From positions 1,240,001 through 1,304,000 of the forward strand of contig CBDFMR010000005.1 in the NCBI GenBank assembly GCA_965249765.1: DNA of 64,000 nt, read 5' to 3'. Source of the stretch: CBDFMR01 sp965249765. GTDB lineage: Bacteria > Bacteroidota > Bacteroidia > Chitinophagales > Saprospiraceae. The notes beneath the pieces are model-generated. The model saw only the letters and a program-made list of their open reading frames with translations. It did no database searches and was not told the origin of the DNA. The position numbers were made by a program, and so were the translations under genes. This document shows, in pieces, positions 43,573 to 52,685 of this stretch (positions are counted from its first letter, which is position 1; each line of letters opens with the position of its first letter).

Positions 43573-45171
43573 ATGATCCCATACTTACACAACTTATCAA
43601 AGGCGATTCTATGTCTGATCGTCACAGCAATTTCTTTACAACAAATTTCAGCACAATGCGTCAACAGCCAGGGAGAGAATACTGGCGAGATTATTGAGTC
43701 CGGCCCTCAGTCACTTGGTGATCCTGATTTGCTTGATCCCAATATGGATGGATTTATTACTATCACTGGCAGCAATTTTACAGACGACACTTCGGAATTT
43801 ATTGAGTTTGAAAGATTGATTGGCCTCAATGACTGCGACTGTGAAGTGCCATGGACCAGGTTTGCAGCTGAAGTCGCTGAGCCCGATGCTGATCCTCAAA
43901 ATTCGGGTGACTGTGGAAACACCGATATTGTCACCGATGATGGGGGAGAGGGCCATGCCTATTATACCATCTTTGACACCGATAACGATTGTTCCACTGA
44001 GGATGACCTCTATATAGCCTTTAGGATAAGGGTGGCTGATGTCGTCTCAGGTGCATTTTCATTCGAGGTGCTTGTGAGCAATGACGGGTTACTCGGGAAT
44101 GACGATCCTGATGGTATCCAATGTTGCAATGCGAGTGCAAATCCTGGCTTTGAGAAGGAAATCCAACTGGCGACTGGAGGTGGAACCGCAGGAATTAATG
44201 TCTATGATATTGACGGATTTATTAATGGCAGCAATGTGACTCCTGATGCTACGTACGTTTTGGGCGATCATGCTAATGTTGCTTATGCATGTGGAACTGA
44301 TGTTGACTGCCCAGTAGGTGCAGAACCAGTATTCTACACTTTTGCTTTTCCCCTTACTGAATTAGGTTTTGCGACATGTGATGATGTCTTGACAGACCTT
44401 AGCCTTGCAGCTGTTTCCTCTACTTCTGTCAATCCTGTGATTGCAGAGTGTAACAGTGTATCAGATGTGGGTGGGGTAGATGATGGTGCAGACAACTCAG
44501 AATGTGTTGGAGGTGACTGCCCTGTGGGTTGCAATGCTGACGTTTGTGCTATTGCTAACAACCTTTTATGTGCAGCTGGAGAATTTATTCCACCAGTTCC
44601 GCCACTTCCTGTTGAGTTGGTTTCTTTTAGAGCTGATGCCAGATCTTGTAATCTGGTGGAGCTTACCTGGAAGACGGAGACAGAGGTTGCTAATAAGGGC
44701 TTTTATATCGAAAGATCATTTGATGGTAAGTCTTTTGAGAAAGTTGGATTCGTAGAAGCTAAAGGAGAAGGAAACGATACTCAGATGCGCAACTATGTCT
44801 TTGCAGATGAAGACGTTCTCAATTTTCAAGGATTATATTTTTACCGACTGCGACAGATTGACATTGATGGTACTTCTAAAAGATACGGTGTAGTACAGTT
44901 ATATCTAGATTGTAACAAAGCTGAAGTGGCGCGACTCTATCCGCAGCCTTCATTGGATGTATTGAATTATTCTCTGTCTTCTTATTATCTGGGAAGGGAC
45001 TTGAAAGTGAAAATATACTCCTCCGATGGACGGCAAGTTTATTACAATTATATGCCAGTAACCACATCGCTTAATAATCAATTAGACTTAAGTGACCTTG
45101 ATGGAGGGATGTATGTGATCAGATTTATAACATCAGGTATCACGAATCAATTGAAATTTATAAAGGCATGA
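43573..45171 (+). CDS. T9SS type A secreted protein, acidic and Cys-rich
   Basis: 532 residues. Signal ending SLQQISAQ. The main part (about 30-340) is acidic with many Cys pairs (NDCDCEVPW, IQCCNAS, CGTDVDCPVG). A PPLPVELVSFRA linker leads to the fibronectin-like module common before sorting domains (VELTWKTETEVANKGFYIERS, YFYRLRQIDIDGTSKRYG), and the C-terminal sorting domain is LYPQPSLDVLNYS...GGMYVIRF. No enzyme motif seen. Confidence 0.82.
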   Translation: MIPYLHNLSKAILCLIVTAISLQQISAQCVNSQGENTGEIIESGPQSLGDPDLLDPNMDGFITITGSNFTDDTSEFIEFERLIGLNDCDCEVPWTRFAAEVAEPDADPQNSGDCGNTDIVTDDGGEGHAYYTIFDTDNDCSTEDDLYIAFRIRVADVVSGAFSFEVLVSNDGLLGNDDPDGIQCCNASANPGFEKEIQLATGGGTAGINVYDIDGFINGSNVTPDATYVLGDHANVAYACGTDVDCPVGAEPVFYTFAFPLTELGFATCDDVLTDLSLAAVSSTSVNPVIAECNSVSDVGGVDDGADNSECVGGDCPVGCNADVCAIANNLLCAAGEFIPPVPPLPVELVSFRADARSCNLVELTWKTETEVANKGFYIERSFDGKSFEKVGFVEAKGEGNDTQMRNYVFADEDVLNFQGLYFYRLRQIDIDGTSKRYGVVQLYLDCNKAEVARLYPQPSLDVLNYSLSSYYLGRDLKVKIYSSDGRQVYYNYMPVTTSLNNQLDLSDLDGGMYVIRFITSGITNQLKFIKA

Positions 45172-45181
45172 ACCAAATAGA

Positions 45182-45216
45182 GATTCCTTCCTGAAATTGA
45201 TCTTCAGGAAGGAATC
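45182..45216. terminator. Bidirectional terminator
   Basis: Perfect 14-bp stem GATTCCTTCCTGAA/TTCAGGAAGGAATC with a 7-base loop between two convergent genes. Confidence 0.8.
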
Positions 45217-45221
45217 ATTTG

Positions 45222-47801
45222 TTACTCACCTAATCTCAATCTAAATCCCGCATATATATTGGCTCCAAACAAAGGAGCCCATACAATAGATGCATCAAAG
45301 TACTGACCAAAGGGATCGTCAGCTGCTATGATGGCATCGGTCTGTTTGTAGTTGAGTAAATTTTCAGCGCCTACATAGACATCCCACTTGTCATTCCATC
45401 TTTTCATGATTTGCGTATTGACAAGGAAATAATCGGGAGACTCATTTGGTCTCCTATACTCGACTGGATTGCTTCCCGTGTATGGAAGTCGCTTCTGACC
45501 ATTCCAGTTGACGGTCATATCAAAGTGCCAGTGATTACTTGTCTTATATGCTGCATTGACAAAGGCGCGATGACGTGATACCAGGGGCTTTTCCAGTAAG
45601 CCATTTCTGTAGTCAGTCTTTACATCAAACAGCCTATAGGCCATCCTGATGTCCAATCTTGAGACAAGCTCATACTCAACCTTAGCCTGAAAGCTATTGG
45701 AATAGGACTTGCCATCAAGATTATAGATAGCTACCTGACCCGGAGTTTCATAGTCTACGATGATTTGATTTTTGAAATTTGTCCTATAGAAATCTGTAGA
45801 AAAGACCAGTTGTTTACCACTTACTTCGATTCCCTGCGTAAAACTCAAACCATAATTCCAGGCTTCTTCAGCCTTAAATCCATATGGATGTTGAGAATCG
45901 TTTCCAATAAGGGCAACATCTCTTGAGGACGAAAACATTCCCATGTTTTCTGCAAAGACACTTGCCGTACGCCATCCTTTTCCTGCGACTCCTCGTATGA
46001 TTGAGTTTTCAGAAAAGTTATACTTGGTGTGGATTCTAGGGGTGACCATCGTTCCATAATCACTGTGCTGATCGACTCTTATACCTGGTATTATTGAAAA
46101 CTTGTCGTCAGACTGATAAGTATATTCAAGGTAAGTACCTGGAACGGTTTCATTTCTTTCAAACAATCCTGCCACTGCTATTTCTTCGGTGATGACATCT
46201 AACTGATAAGTGAGACCTGTCCTGACGATATGATTCTTACCACCCAGGAATTGATAAATTAGATTGGCATAGACAGACTTCTGTTCGCTATCATAGTTGT
46301 TGAAGCCATATTCTGCATCCTGATTTTGCTTGACGGCACTCAGCTGTAGTCCGATACTATGCTCAGGTTTATTTGGACTTACGTATCCCAATTTGCCCCA
46401 TACTTCGTACCTCTTGGTATCATTAAGCATACGCCAGTGGTTTTGATGATCATCGCTCGCTCCATTAAAGTGATCATGGAACCCTCCCTTATGATCCAGT
46501 GATGAAAGCTTCATGCCGAGCTGAGCCTGAAAATTTCCTGTAGGCTTGAGCTTCCATCTGTTGACTATCAAATAGTCATTCTCTAGGGGCATATCTGTAA
46601 AGCTATCTTCGTTGCGATCATGAGCCTGAGTCAGTCTCTTGCCATGTAACAAAAGACCAGCAGAGATTTTACTACTCACATCTTTTCTCATGTTGGCATT
46701 GAGTTCGTACCTGCCTCCATTATTGATATAACCGTTTATGAACAAGTCCTCCCCTCGCTCGGGCTTTTTAAGCTCCACATTGATCTGTCCTGTTACACTT
46801 TCATAGCCATTTACAACAGAGCCTACACCCTTGATGAGTTGGATACTTTCGATCCACGGACCAGGGGTCATGTTGAGGCCATAGATGCTTGACATCGCTC
46901 TGATGTCAGGGATTAGTTCTCTAGTGATCTGGACGTAAGGTCCTGCTAGTCCCAGCATCTGTATTTGACGTGTCCCTGTAATGGCGTCAGTAAAAGATAC
47001 ATCGACAGATGGATTAGTCTCGAAACTCTCAGACAGATTACAACAAGCCGCCTTGCATAATTCTTCTTGAGTGATGTTTTCTACATTGAGAGGTTTGATA
47101 AAGGAGACCTCTGTAGTCCTCTTTTTATAAGTGATCTCAATGGTCTCAAGTTGATGACCAGTATCTAATACAATGTTGACTTCTCCCTGATCAGTTATAT
47201 CAATTTCCTTGGTCTCAAATCCGATGTATGAAACCTCAATGCGATTCCGTCTATCAGGATTGTCCAACTTAAAATAGCCATTGACATCGGTAACAGTACC
47301 GTCAAAAGAATCTGATAGAATCACATTCGCACCAATGAGAGGTAACTTCTTTCCATTTTCAATACCGTAAATGTATCCATCAACATACTTGGCTTCAGAG
47401 CTCTTATTTACTGCTTTTTCAGAGGTGCTATCTCCAGTCTTTGGCTCACTTTCTTGATTCAGTTCTACCTCAGGCCTATATTGGCAGCAGCCATGAAGAT
47501 TGCCATAAACTTCCTTAGGAGTTAAAAATGGTGGATTATCATGGCCTGCAACCGCAATGGCCATTCTTAAATCTTTAATCTTATATTTATCTATATCCAG
47601 TAGAAGGAACAGCATCTCGTTCTCGCTGCTCCATTCGGCATGAGCTGCACCATATTTTTTTGCGGTAGACTCTATCCTGTCTTTGCACATGCCACAGTTA
47701 CCCATTACTGAAAATTCAAAAGGCCTTAACTTTGCATCTTGAGCATTAATACTCAATGTGCTTATTAAGAGCAAAATAAATGCTCCATATATAATTTTCA
47801 T
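45222..47801 (-). CDS. TonB-dependent receptor with N-terminal heavy-metal domain
   Basis: 859 residues. Signal ending LSINAQ. Residues 25-105 are an HMA-like metallochaperone fold with the metal site GNCGMCKDRIE (CxxC) and a later HGCCQ. A carboxypeptidase-regulatory domain follows (about 140-215, LIGANVILSDSFDGTVTDVN), then the plug (EELCKAACCNLSESFETNPS, GLAGPYVQI) and a barrel ending in RLRLGE. The domain order and the Cys-rich gene upstream suggest uptake or sensing of copper or a similar metal. Inferred, not shown. Confidence 0.88.
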   Translation of the reverse strand: MKIIYGAFILLLISTLSINAQDAKLRPFEFSVMGNCGMCKDRIESTAKKYGAAHAEWSSENEMLFLLLDIDKYKIKDLRMAIAVAGHDNPPFLTPKEVYGNLHGCCQYRPEVELNQESEPKTGDSTSEKAVNKSSEAKYVDGYIYGIENGKKLPLIGANVILSDSFDGTVTDVNGYFKLDNPDRRNRIEVSYIGFETKEIDITDQGEVNIVLDTGHQLETIEITYKKRTTEVSFIKPLNVENITQEELCKAACCNLSESFETNPSVDVSFTDAITGTRQIQMLGLAGPYVQITRELIPDIRAMSSIYGLNMTPGPWIESIQLIKGVGSVVNGYESVTGQINVELKKPERGEDLFINGYINNGGRYELNANMRKDVSSKISAGLLLHGKRLTQAHDRNEDSFTDMPLENDYLIVNRWKLKPTGNFQAQLGMKLSSLDHKGGFHDHFNGASDDHQNHWRMLNDTKRYEVWGKLGYVSPNKPEHSIGLQLSAVKQNQDAEYGFNNYDSEQKSVYANLIYQFLGGKNHIVRTGLTYQLDVITEEIAVAGLFERNETVPGTYLEYTYQSDDKFSIIPGIRVDQHSDYGTMVTPRIHTKYNFSENSIIRGVAGKGWRTASVFAENMGMFSSSRDVALIGNDSQHPYGFKAEEAWNYGLSFTQGIEVSGKQLVFSTDFYRTNFKNQIIVDYETPGQVAIYNLDGKSYSNSFQAKVEYELVSRLDIRMAYRLFDVKTDYRNGLLEKPLVSRHRAFVNAAYKTSNHWHFDMTVNWNGQKRLPYTGSNPVEYRRPNESPDYFLVNTQIMKRWNDKWDVYVGAENLLNYKQTDAIIAADDPFGQYFDASIVWAPLFGANIYAGFRLRLGE

Positions 47802-47872
47802 CTTATGTTCTTTAATTCAATAATAATCAGAACGCGATGCGTTCACAATAGCTTAGGTTCTATTTCAGATTA

Positions 47873-48211
47873 TCAAGAATTCTTGGGTGGGTGCCAAATT
47901 TGACCTCTGAGTTGAAGGTTGTAATTATTCTGAAAAGTAAATTCCTTTGTTAGAAGAACAGTATTCGTCAATGGTGAGAGTTCACATTTTACGTTCTTAA
48001 TAAAAATCGGACTCGAACTGAGACACTTGCAATCGGGTCCCGAGCAACAATCATCCTTCTCTGAGGAATTATCAGCCATATCATCACAAGTCATCTCCAC
48101 CTTTTCATCACCACAACAGGGTCCACTAAATGAAATGGGCAACGACATTCCAATGCCCATTGCGCTTTTAATAATGAGAAACGTTAGTAATATGACTTTG
48201 CAAATCTTCAC
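47873..48211 (-). CDS. Exported Cys-rich protein paired with metal TonB receptor
   Basis: 112 residues. Signal-like N-terminus (KVILLTFLIIKSAMG), then Cys pairs PCCGDEK and DDCCSGPDCKC and an ending QIWHPPKNS. Layout (CC pairs, final PP) is like the small HYC_CC_PP-type proteins seen near metal TonB receptors in Bacteroidota, though the HYC motif is not evident. It lies 71 bp upstream of the HMA-TonB receptor in the same direction, so it is probably in one operon. A metal-binding role is inferred. Confidence 0.65.
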   Translation of the reverse strand: MKICKVILLTFLIIKSAMGIGMSLPISFSGPCCGDEKVEMTCDDMADNSSEKDDCCSGPDCKCLSSSPIFIKNVKCELSPLTNTVLLTKEFTFQNNYNLQLRGQIWHPPKNS

Positions 48212-48371
48212 CTTTACAAATATACGGGATGTTTTGATAGAGTAATGTCATTAATAGTTAATGAATTGTCAATGCCAGTTACTAAGAAAAAGGACCGATT
48301 AATAAGTTAGATTGTAAATTTCGACATAATTTCTTGTTCTTGAGAACTCATCTGTTGTATTTTAGATTGCG

Positions 48372-49045
48372 ATGATTCTACGTTTTCACAAAGTAAAACT
48401 GCTTTTGCTGACGGTCACTATGGGAATAGGACTATGCGCTCAGGTAGAAAAACTACAATACGGGGAATGCAATATAGAGGATTTACCTCTTGACCAGTTC
48501 CTTGATAATTACGATGTTCATTTTGGGGAAGATAGTCTCATCCTTTGCGTCATCAGTCACCACATTGAGAGCGGGCTTGATTCGTTTTGGAGGAAGAAGG
48601 TATCTAAATTCCTTTTACAAGTTTCGCATAAGAGGTATGCAAAAGCCCTTTATGATACGTTTATCGACTACCTACACATGCGAGCTTATCTCTCTCAAAA
48701 ATATAATAAGTGGGACGAATTGGCATTCTCAATGAATGGCATGAGCCAAGGATATTATAGACTTGGTGAGCATTATGATGCTGTGAAATGCGCTAAGGAA
48801 GCTTGCGACATTTCAATAAAACACCATATTCAGGCAGGCCTCCAACTAAGCTATATGAGACTAGGATGGGCTTATTCTCGACTTAAAAGATTTAAAGTTG
48901 GACATGAAGCTGCAGAAAACTACCTGAAACAATGCCAGTATGATGGTCTCACATTATGGGAGAAGAAGAACTATTATACTTTAAAAGCATCTCTATTTGA
49001 TAGATCATTAGATGCACCCGAAGGCAAAGGTTATCCAAGTCTGGA
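48372..49045 (+). pseudogene. Exported TPR-like protein, 3' end replaced by intron remnant
   Basis: Signal ending MGIGLCAQ, then helical repeats of TPR type (LAFSMNGMSQGYYRLGEHYDAV, GLQLSYMRLGWAYSRLKRFKVG). The open frame runs to 49118, but from about 49015 the other frame encodes the tail of a group II intron maturase, so the last part of this frame is foreign sequence. The original C-terminus is missing. Such Ala-rich helical repeats are common in Bacteroidota regulators with C-terminal LuxR or histidine-kinase parts, but nothing remains to tell. Confidence 0.55.
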
Positions 49046-49340
49046 CCAACTATTATGGTCGTTTTCGTCTGTACTGCATGCACGGAGTATTCAAGGCATT
49101 GAATATTCGATTAATTAGATGGGTGATGTGTAAATACAAAAGATTTCGGAAGAGATGGTTTCTAGCGAGACAATTCCTTATTGAGATCAGTAAAGCATAT
49201 CCGAATCCATTTGTGCATAGGAGGTATGGTTTCACTCCTGATCAATTCTAATCCTGAAGAGCGGTATGAATCGAGAGGTTCACGTACCGTTCTGTGAGAG
49301 GGTAGGAACTATCTATTCGGTAGTTCCCGCTCTCCTCGAC
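49015..49340 (+). mobile_element. 5'-truncated group II intron (maturase tail, domains V and VI)
   Basis: Frame at 49015-49251 reads VWTNYYGRFRLYC, RLIRWVMCKYKRFRKRW and FVHRRYGFTP: the maturase C-terminus of a group II intron protein. Domain V is at 49259-49292 (starts GAGCGGTATG with an AGC triad, ends GTACCGTTC), and domain VI (GGAACTA/TAGTTCC stem) at about 49300-49340 ends CTCCTCGAC. The 5' domains and RT core are absent. It abuts the stop of the minus-strand hydrolase gene. Confidence 0.8.
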
Positions 49341-49353
49341 TTTATCTTCCTTT

Positions 49354-50313
49354 TCATTCATTCTTTAGGCTTCCCGAAGAGAATTCTGATTTTCCATTTT
49401 TATTTGATATTTCAAAATATCCAGCTGTTGGTGCTTTTTTGTTACCATTCTTTACTATTCCTCGCATATCAACTTGGAGGTTGTAAATTCTGATTTTTTC
49501 ATTTTCTTTCTCAACTGTGTAAAAACCTTTAGCAAACCAACGTATTTTATCCGCAATCTTTTCATCAATTTGGTTTAGATATTCTTCATGGATTGGAAAT
49601 ACTTCAATCGGATTAACTGTATCGACCAAAATTGAATGTTTCATCATATATAGACTATCTTTTCCTTTTGCCACGCCATACCAATTGATATTTGCAATTC
49701 CAACGGGCATTATGAGCAAGGAGTTATATTCAGTACCATTAGCCATTCTATCCGAAATCTCAGCTTTTACTCCTTCTCTATTTATTAGTGTAAAAATTAA
49801 ATACAATGAGCTAATTATCAAGCCATAATTATTAAACATTGACCTTTTGGGCTTCGATTTGAAAACCCACAAACTTAAAATTAAACCAATAATTAATGGA
49901 ACTGTATAAACTGGGTCAACAACATTTATGCTATCAAAACCTAACCTTCTATCACTAAAAGGTAAATACAATTGAGTTCCATAGGCTGTAAAAGTATCTA
50001 ACAGCATATGAGTAAAAAGACACAACCAAGAAAACAATAAAAGTAATTTGAATTTGACTTTTTGAAACCGTATTATTTTATTTAAAACGAATGCGATTAA
50101 AAATGCTCCCAAAATACTGAATGCTATGGAGTGACTAAATCCTCTATGAATACTTAGCATTTCAAATTTATCGTAAAATAAATACAGAATTACATCAAGG
50201 TCCGGAATAGTCGCCACAATTGCTCCAATTATTGCACCCTTATTTCCGATTTTTTCACCAAGAACTCTTTCTCCAATTGCTGCTCCTAAAACTCCTTGGG
50301 TGAGGCTATCCAT
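49354..50313 (-). CDS. YdjM-type membrane metal-dependent hydrolase
   Basis: 319 residues. N-terminus MDSLTQGVLGAAIGE with GNKGAIIGAIVATIPDLDV, HRGFSHSI and FTHMLLDTFTAYGTQ: the His/Asp pattern of the DUF457/YdjM family. About five TM helices in the first 180 residues, then a soluble C-terminal region. Predicted inner-membrane hydrolase; substrate unknown. It ends 14 bp from the group II intron remnant. Base composition is more AT-rich than the flanking T9SS genes, and it sits between two introns, which hints at acquisition. Confidence 0.85.
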   Translation of the reverse strand: MDSLTQGVLGAAIGERVLGEKIGNKGAIIGAIVATIPDLDVILYLFYDKFEMLSIHRGFSHSIAFSILGAFLIAFVLNKIIRFQKVKFKLLLLFSWLCLFTHMLLDTFTAYGTQLYLPFSDRRLGFDSINVVDPVYTVPLIIGLILSLWVFKSKPKRSMFNNYGLIISSLYLIFTLINREGVKAEISDRMANGTEYNSLLIMPVGIANINWYGVAKGKDSLYMMKHSILVDTVNPIEVFPIHEEYLNQIDEKIADKIRWFAKGFYTVEKENEKIRIYNLQVDMRGIVKNGNKKAPTAGYFEISNKNGKSEFSSGSLKNE

Positions 50314-50385
50314 TTTTTATTTTTCTGTTTTGTAGGTGGGGCATTTAGCCCCACCCTATAGTTATACATTGTTAGCTACTTATTT

Positions 50386-50895
50386 TTAATCGTCATCATC
50401 ATCATGCCGGTCACTCTCGAAACTTTGATTTTCTGTATCATTCAATTGGCTACTATTTGTTCTGATTTCTGAATGGCGAATCTGCCCACCCAAATTTCCA
50501 ACTTGAACAAATAACCCTACTGTGACTAAAGAAATTATCAATGTTATTAATGAAGCAGATTTCGCAAAAGAACTTTTTTTGACAATTAAGAAAATATTCA
50601 GTAATGAAAATATTCCTAATAAGCCCATTAACCAAATTGCCTTTTCTGCAAGTTCTTCATGTTCCTCAATAATATTTTCAGAAACTCCTGCAAGATGTTC
50701 AACGGCTTCTTCAGCTCCTTCTCCTGTCAAAAAAACAGGAATTGTGAGTATTGACATTAAAAATAATGTAACTAAAGCCACTTTCTTTATAGAATTATTA
50801 TTTGAAAATTGACCATAAGCCAAAATACCTGCTCCAACGATAGTCCCAACAATTGGGAAGTGCGTTAGCATTAGGTGCAAATGTGTTGCATCCAT
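50386..50895 (-). CDS. DUF2231-like membrane protein
   Basis: 169 residues. Starts MDATHLHLMLTHFPIVGTIVGAGIL with the LHxxLxHFP pattern of DUF2231-like proteins, four TM helices (for example VALVTLFLMSILTIPVFLTG) and an acidic His/Asp-rich tail (SDRHDDDDD). Role unknown. Its leader holds three copies of a 10-bp unit ACTTTTTAAA (about 50906-50936), which on the coding strand gives A-rich ribosome-entry sequence. Confidence 0.7.
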   Translation of the reverse strand: MDATHLHLMLTHFPIVGTIVGAGILAYGQFSNNNSIKKVALVTLFLMSILTIPVFLTGEGAEEAVEHLAGVSENIIEEHEELAEKAIWLMGLLGIFSLLNIFLIVKKSSFAKSASLITLIISLVTVGLFVQVGNLGGQIRHSEIRTNSSQLNDTENQSFESDRHDDDDD

Positions 50896-50948
50896 GATTT
50901 TTACTTTTTAAAACTTTTTAAAACTTTTTAAAAATTGGTTTGATATTG

Positions 50949-51344
50949 CTACAAGTAAAAATCATAATTAGGTGGTGCTCTTAGTCCATTTGCCTGTAAA
51001 ATAAATCTTATTAATAACTTTTCTGGAGATGTTCTTAGGTGGGATGTTCTCTGAGTATGTGCAACTTCAATTTCTGAAATAGCGAAATTTATTAAGGAGT
51101 TATTTTTTTTGAAATCAATCTCCTTAAAATAATTGGTTTTCTCTATTGTGAGGTGTTCTAAACTTAGATTTACATCTTGGTGAAATGCTAATCCTAAATA
51201 ATCAATAATGCTATTCGCATTCTCATGTACCTTTTCATGTTCGACATAAGTCATTTCCTCATAATGTCTATGAGGTGTTAATGAGTGGAGAAGAAGAATC
51301 ACCACGACATTAATGAACAATATGTTTCTAATTTGATGCATCAT
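50949..51344 (-). CDS. Small exported or membrane-anchored protein of unknown function
   Basis: 131 residues. One N-terminal hydrophobic segment (ILFINVVVILLLHSLTPHRH) followed by His/Glu-rich HYEEMTYVEHEKVHE and a C-terminal GLRAPPNYDFYL. The His-rich start after the signal and the RAPP ending resemble small proteins found beside metal efflux or TonB genes in Bacteroidota. It is 53 bp upstream of the DUF2231 gene on the same strand. Function not assigned. Confidence 0.5.
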   Translation of the reverse strand: MMHQIRNILFINVVVILLLHSLTPHRHYEEMTYVEHEKVHENANSIIDYLGLAFHQDVNLSLEHLTIEKTNYFKEIDFKKNNSLINFAISEIEVAHTQRTSHLRTSPEKLLIRFILQANGLRAPPNYDFYL

Positions 51345-51392
51345 TACAAAAATAATGGATTTTTTTATTAAATGATTTTTGTCAATTAGTTT

Positions 51393-51442
51393 TATACTTG
51401 CCGAGAACGGTAAGTATAAAGGGCGTTTTAATGCCCTTTATA
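51393..51442. terminator. Two adjacent stem-loops at the 5' exon of the intron
   Basis: TATACTT...AAGTATA (51393-51418) and a perfect 10-bp stem TATAAAGGGC/GCCCTTTATA (51415-51424 with 51433-51442). Before intron insertion the second would have been the terminator of the SGNH hydrolase gene now at 53486-54199. Confidence 0.55.
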
Positions 51443-51948
51443 CATTGTGTGTGCCTGGCATGGCACGGTTATAAAGATAACCAAAACGATCCAGTAGATG
51501 AAAGATCTACCAGACGAATTTGACAGAAGTCTGTAGTAAGTTGCAAGGGTGGAGTAGGTGACTGCTCATCTGAAGGAAGCAGGACTACGAAAACTGGCTC
51601 CAACGAACAGGAACTAGATACAGAGGCTAACTATGGCGAGTAAGCAAGCACATCTTTGTAAAGCTCATGGTCAATAATCCATAATTAGTAGATCTAGTGG
51701 AAGTCAGTTGAAGGATGGGTGTCTTACCCAGGGAGATCCCGGAAATAGTTGATAATTCTGAGAAGTCAGCAGAGGTCATAGTACTAGGGATACGAGCGAG
51801 GATTGCGAATACCATATCCTCGAAGGCTCACGAACTAGGAAGGACTGAACATTAAATCACGTCTGGATTCATCATGGAATCATTGATAGCCATGGTCTAG
51901 AAGGGCAGAAAAAAAATGAATTGATAGCAAAAATCCTACAAGATAACT

Positions 51949-52011
51949 GACTGTTCCCATAGGGGCAATGTCCTGAGGACATTGAAAGGAAGGCACCGCA
52001 AAGCGGATGGG
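51949..52011 (+). repeat. Palindromic micro-element, copy A
   Basis: About 60 nt with three hairpins: CCC-ata-GGG, CAATGTCC-tga-GGACATTG and CCGC-aaa-GCGG. The frame of the RT gene is the same on both sides, but the insert brings TGA and TAG. Confidence 0.75.
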
Positions 52012-52202
52012 TTGATTATAAATCTTACCGACAAGTGGTAAGCAATAAAGGATCATGTGGAGTAGATGGTATGTCAGTAGAAGAACTGCAAGAATACCTA
52101 TCAACCCACCAAAGAAATTTGGTGCGAGATATTCTAGCAGGAAAATATCTGCCAAGTGCTATCAGAGGAGTAGAGATTCCTAAACCAAATGATGAGCGAA
52201 AG

Positions 52203-52265
52203 GTCCCGAAGGGTGAATGTCTGGGAGACATTCAATTGAGAGAACCGCGAAGCGGGTGGGTTTGG
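52203..52265 (+). repeat. Palindromic micro-element, copy B (in frame)
   Basis: 63 nt = 21 codons without stop, inserted between ERK and RLLGIP of the RT. Hairpins: CCC-gaa-GGG, GAATGTCT-ggg-AGACATTC, CCGC-gaa-GCGG. It adds the peptide VPKGECLGDIQLREPRSG plus WVW. Confidence 0.8.
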
Positions 52266-52617
52266 CGTCTCTTAGGAATACCTACTGTAGTAGATTGGTG
52301 GCTACAACAAGCGGTTAGCCAGCAACTGATGCCGAGGTTTGAATTAGAATTTTCGAATTACAGTTACGGCTTCCGCCCGAAAAAGAACATGCAACAAGCG
52401 GTGATACAATCCCTCGCCTATATCAATGAAGGATATAGCGATATTGTAGATATAGACTTAAGTAAATTCTTTGATGAAGTTGCCCATTACAAGATACTAC
52501 AACTCATATATGAGAAGGTAAAATGCTCAGCCACACTACGATTAATTCGGAAGTGACTACGAGCGCCAATACTTATAGATGGGCGGCTACACAAAAGACG
52601 AAAAGGACTACCTCAAG

Positions 52618-52685
52618 ATGACCGACTAGACCCGAAGGGTAGAAGTCCAGTGGACTTCTAAGGAAGGGAACCGCTAGCGGATGGG
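52618..52685 (+). repeat. Palindromic micro-element, copy C
   Basis: About 65 nt inserted inside the PQG-LSPLLSN motif. Hairpins: ACCC-gaa-GGGT, AGAAGTCC-agt-GGACTTCT, CCGC-ta-GCGG. It brings a TAA and shifts the frame. Confidence 0.75.

Noticed and set aside
50325..50385. Possible integron attC-like site (TAACAATGTATAAC-type motif beside a GGTGGGGC/GCCCCACC hairpin) between two minus-strand genes
   Set aside because: Only one half of the expected inverted core sites is present; no complementary GTTATACATTGTTA-type partner on the other side of the hairpin and no integron integrase in the window.
52203..52265. Mini-intein or self-splicing intron in the RT gene
   Set aside because: 63 nt is too short for either; no splicing motifs. 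A palindromic insertion fits better, though RNA-level removal is untested.
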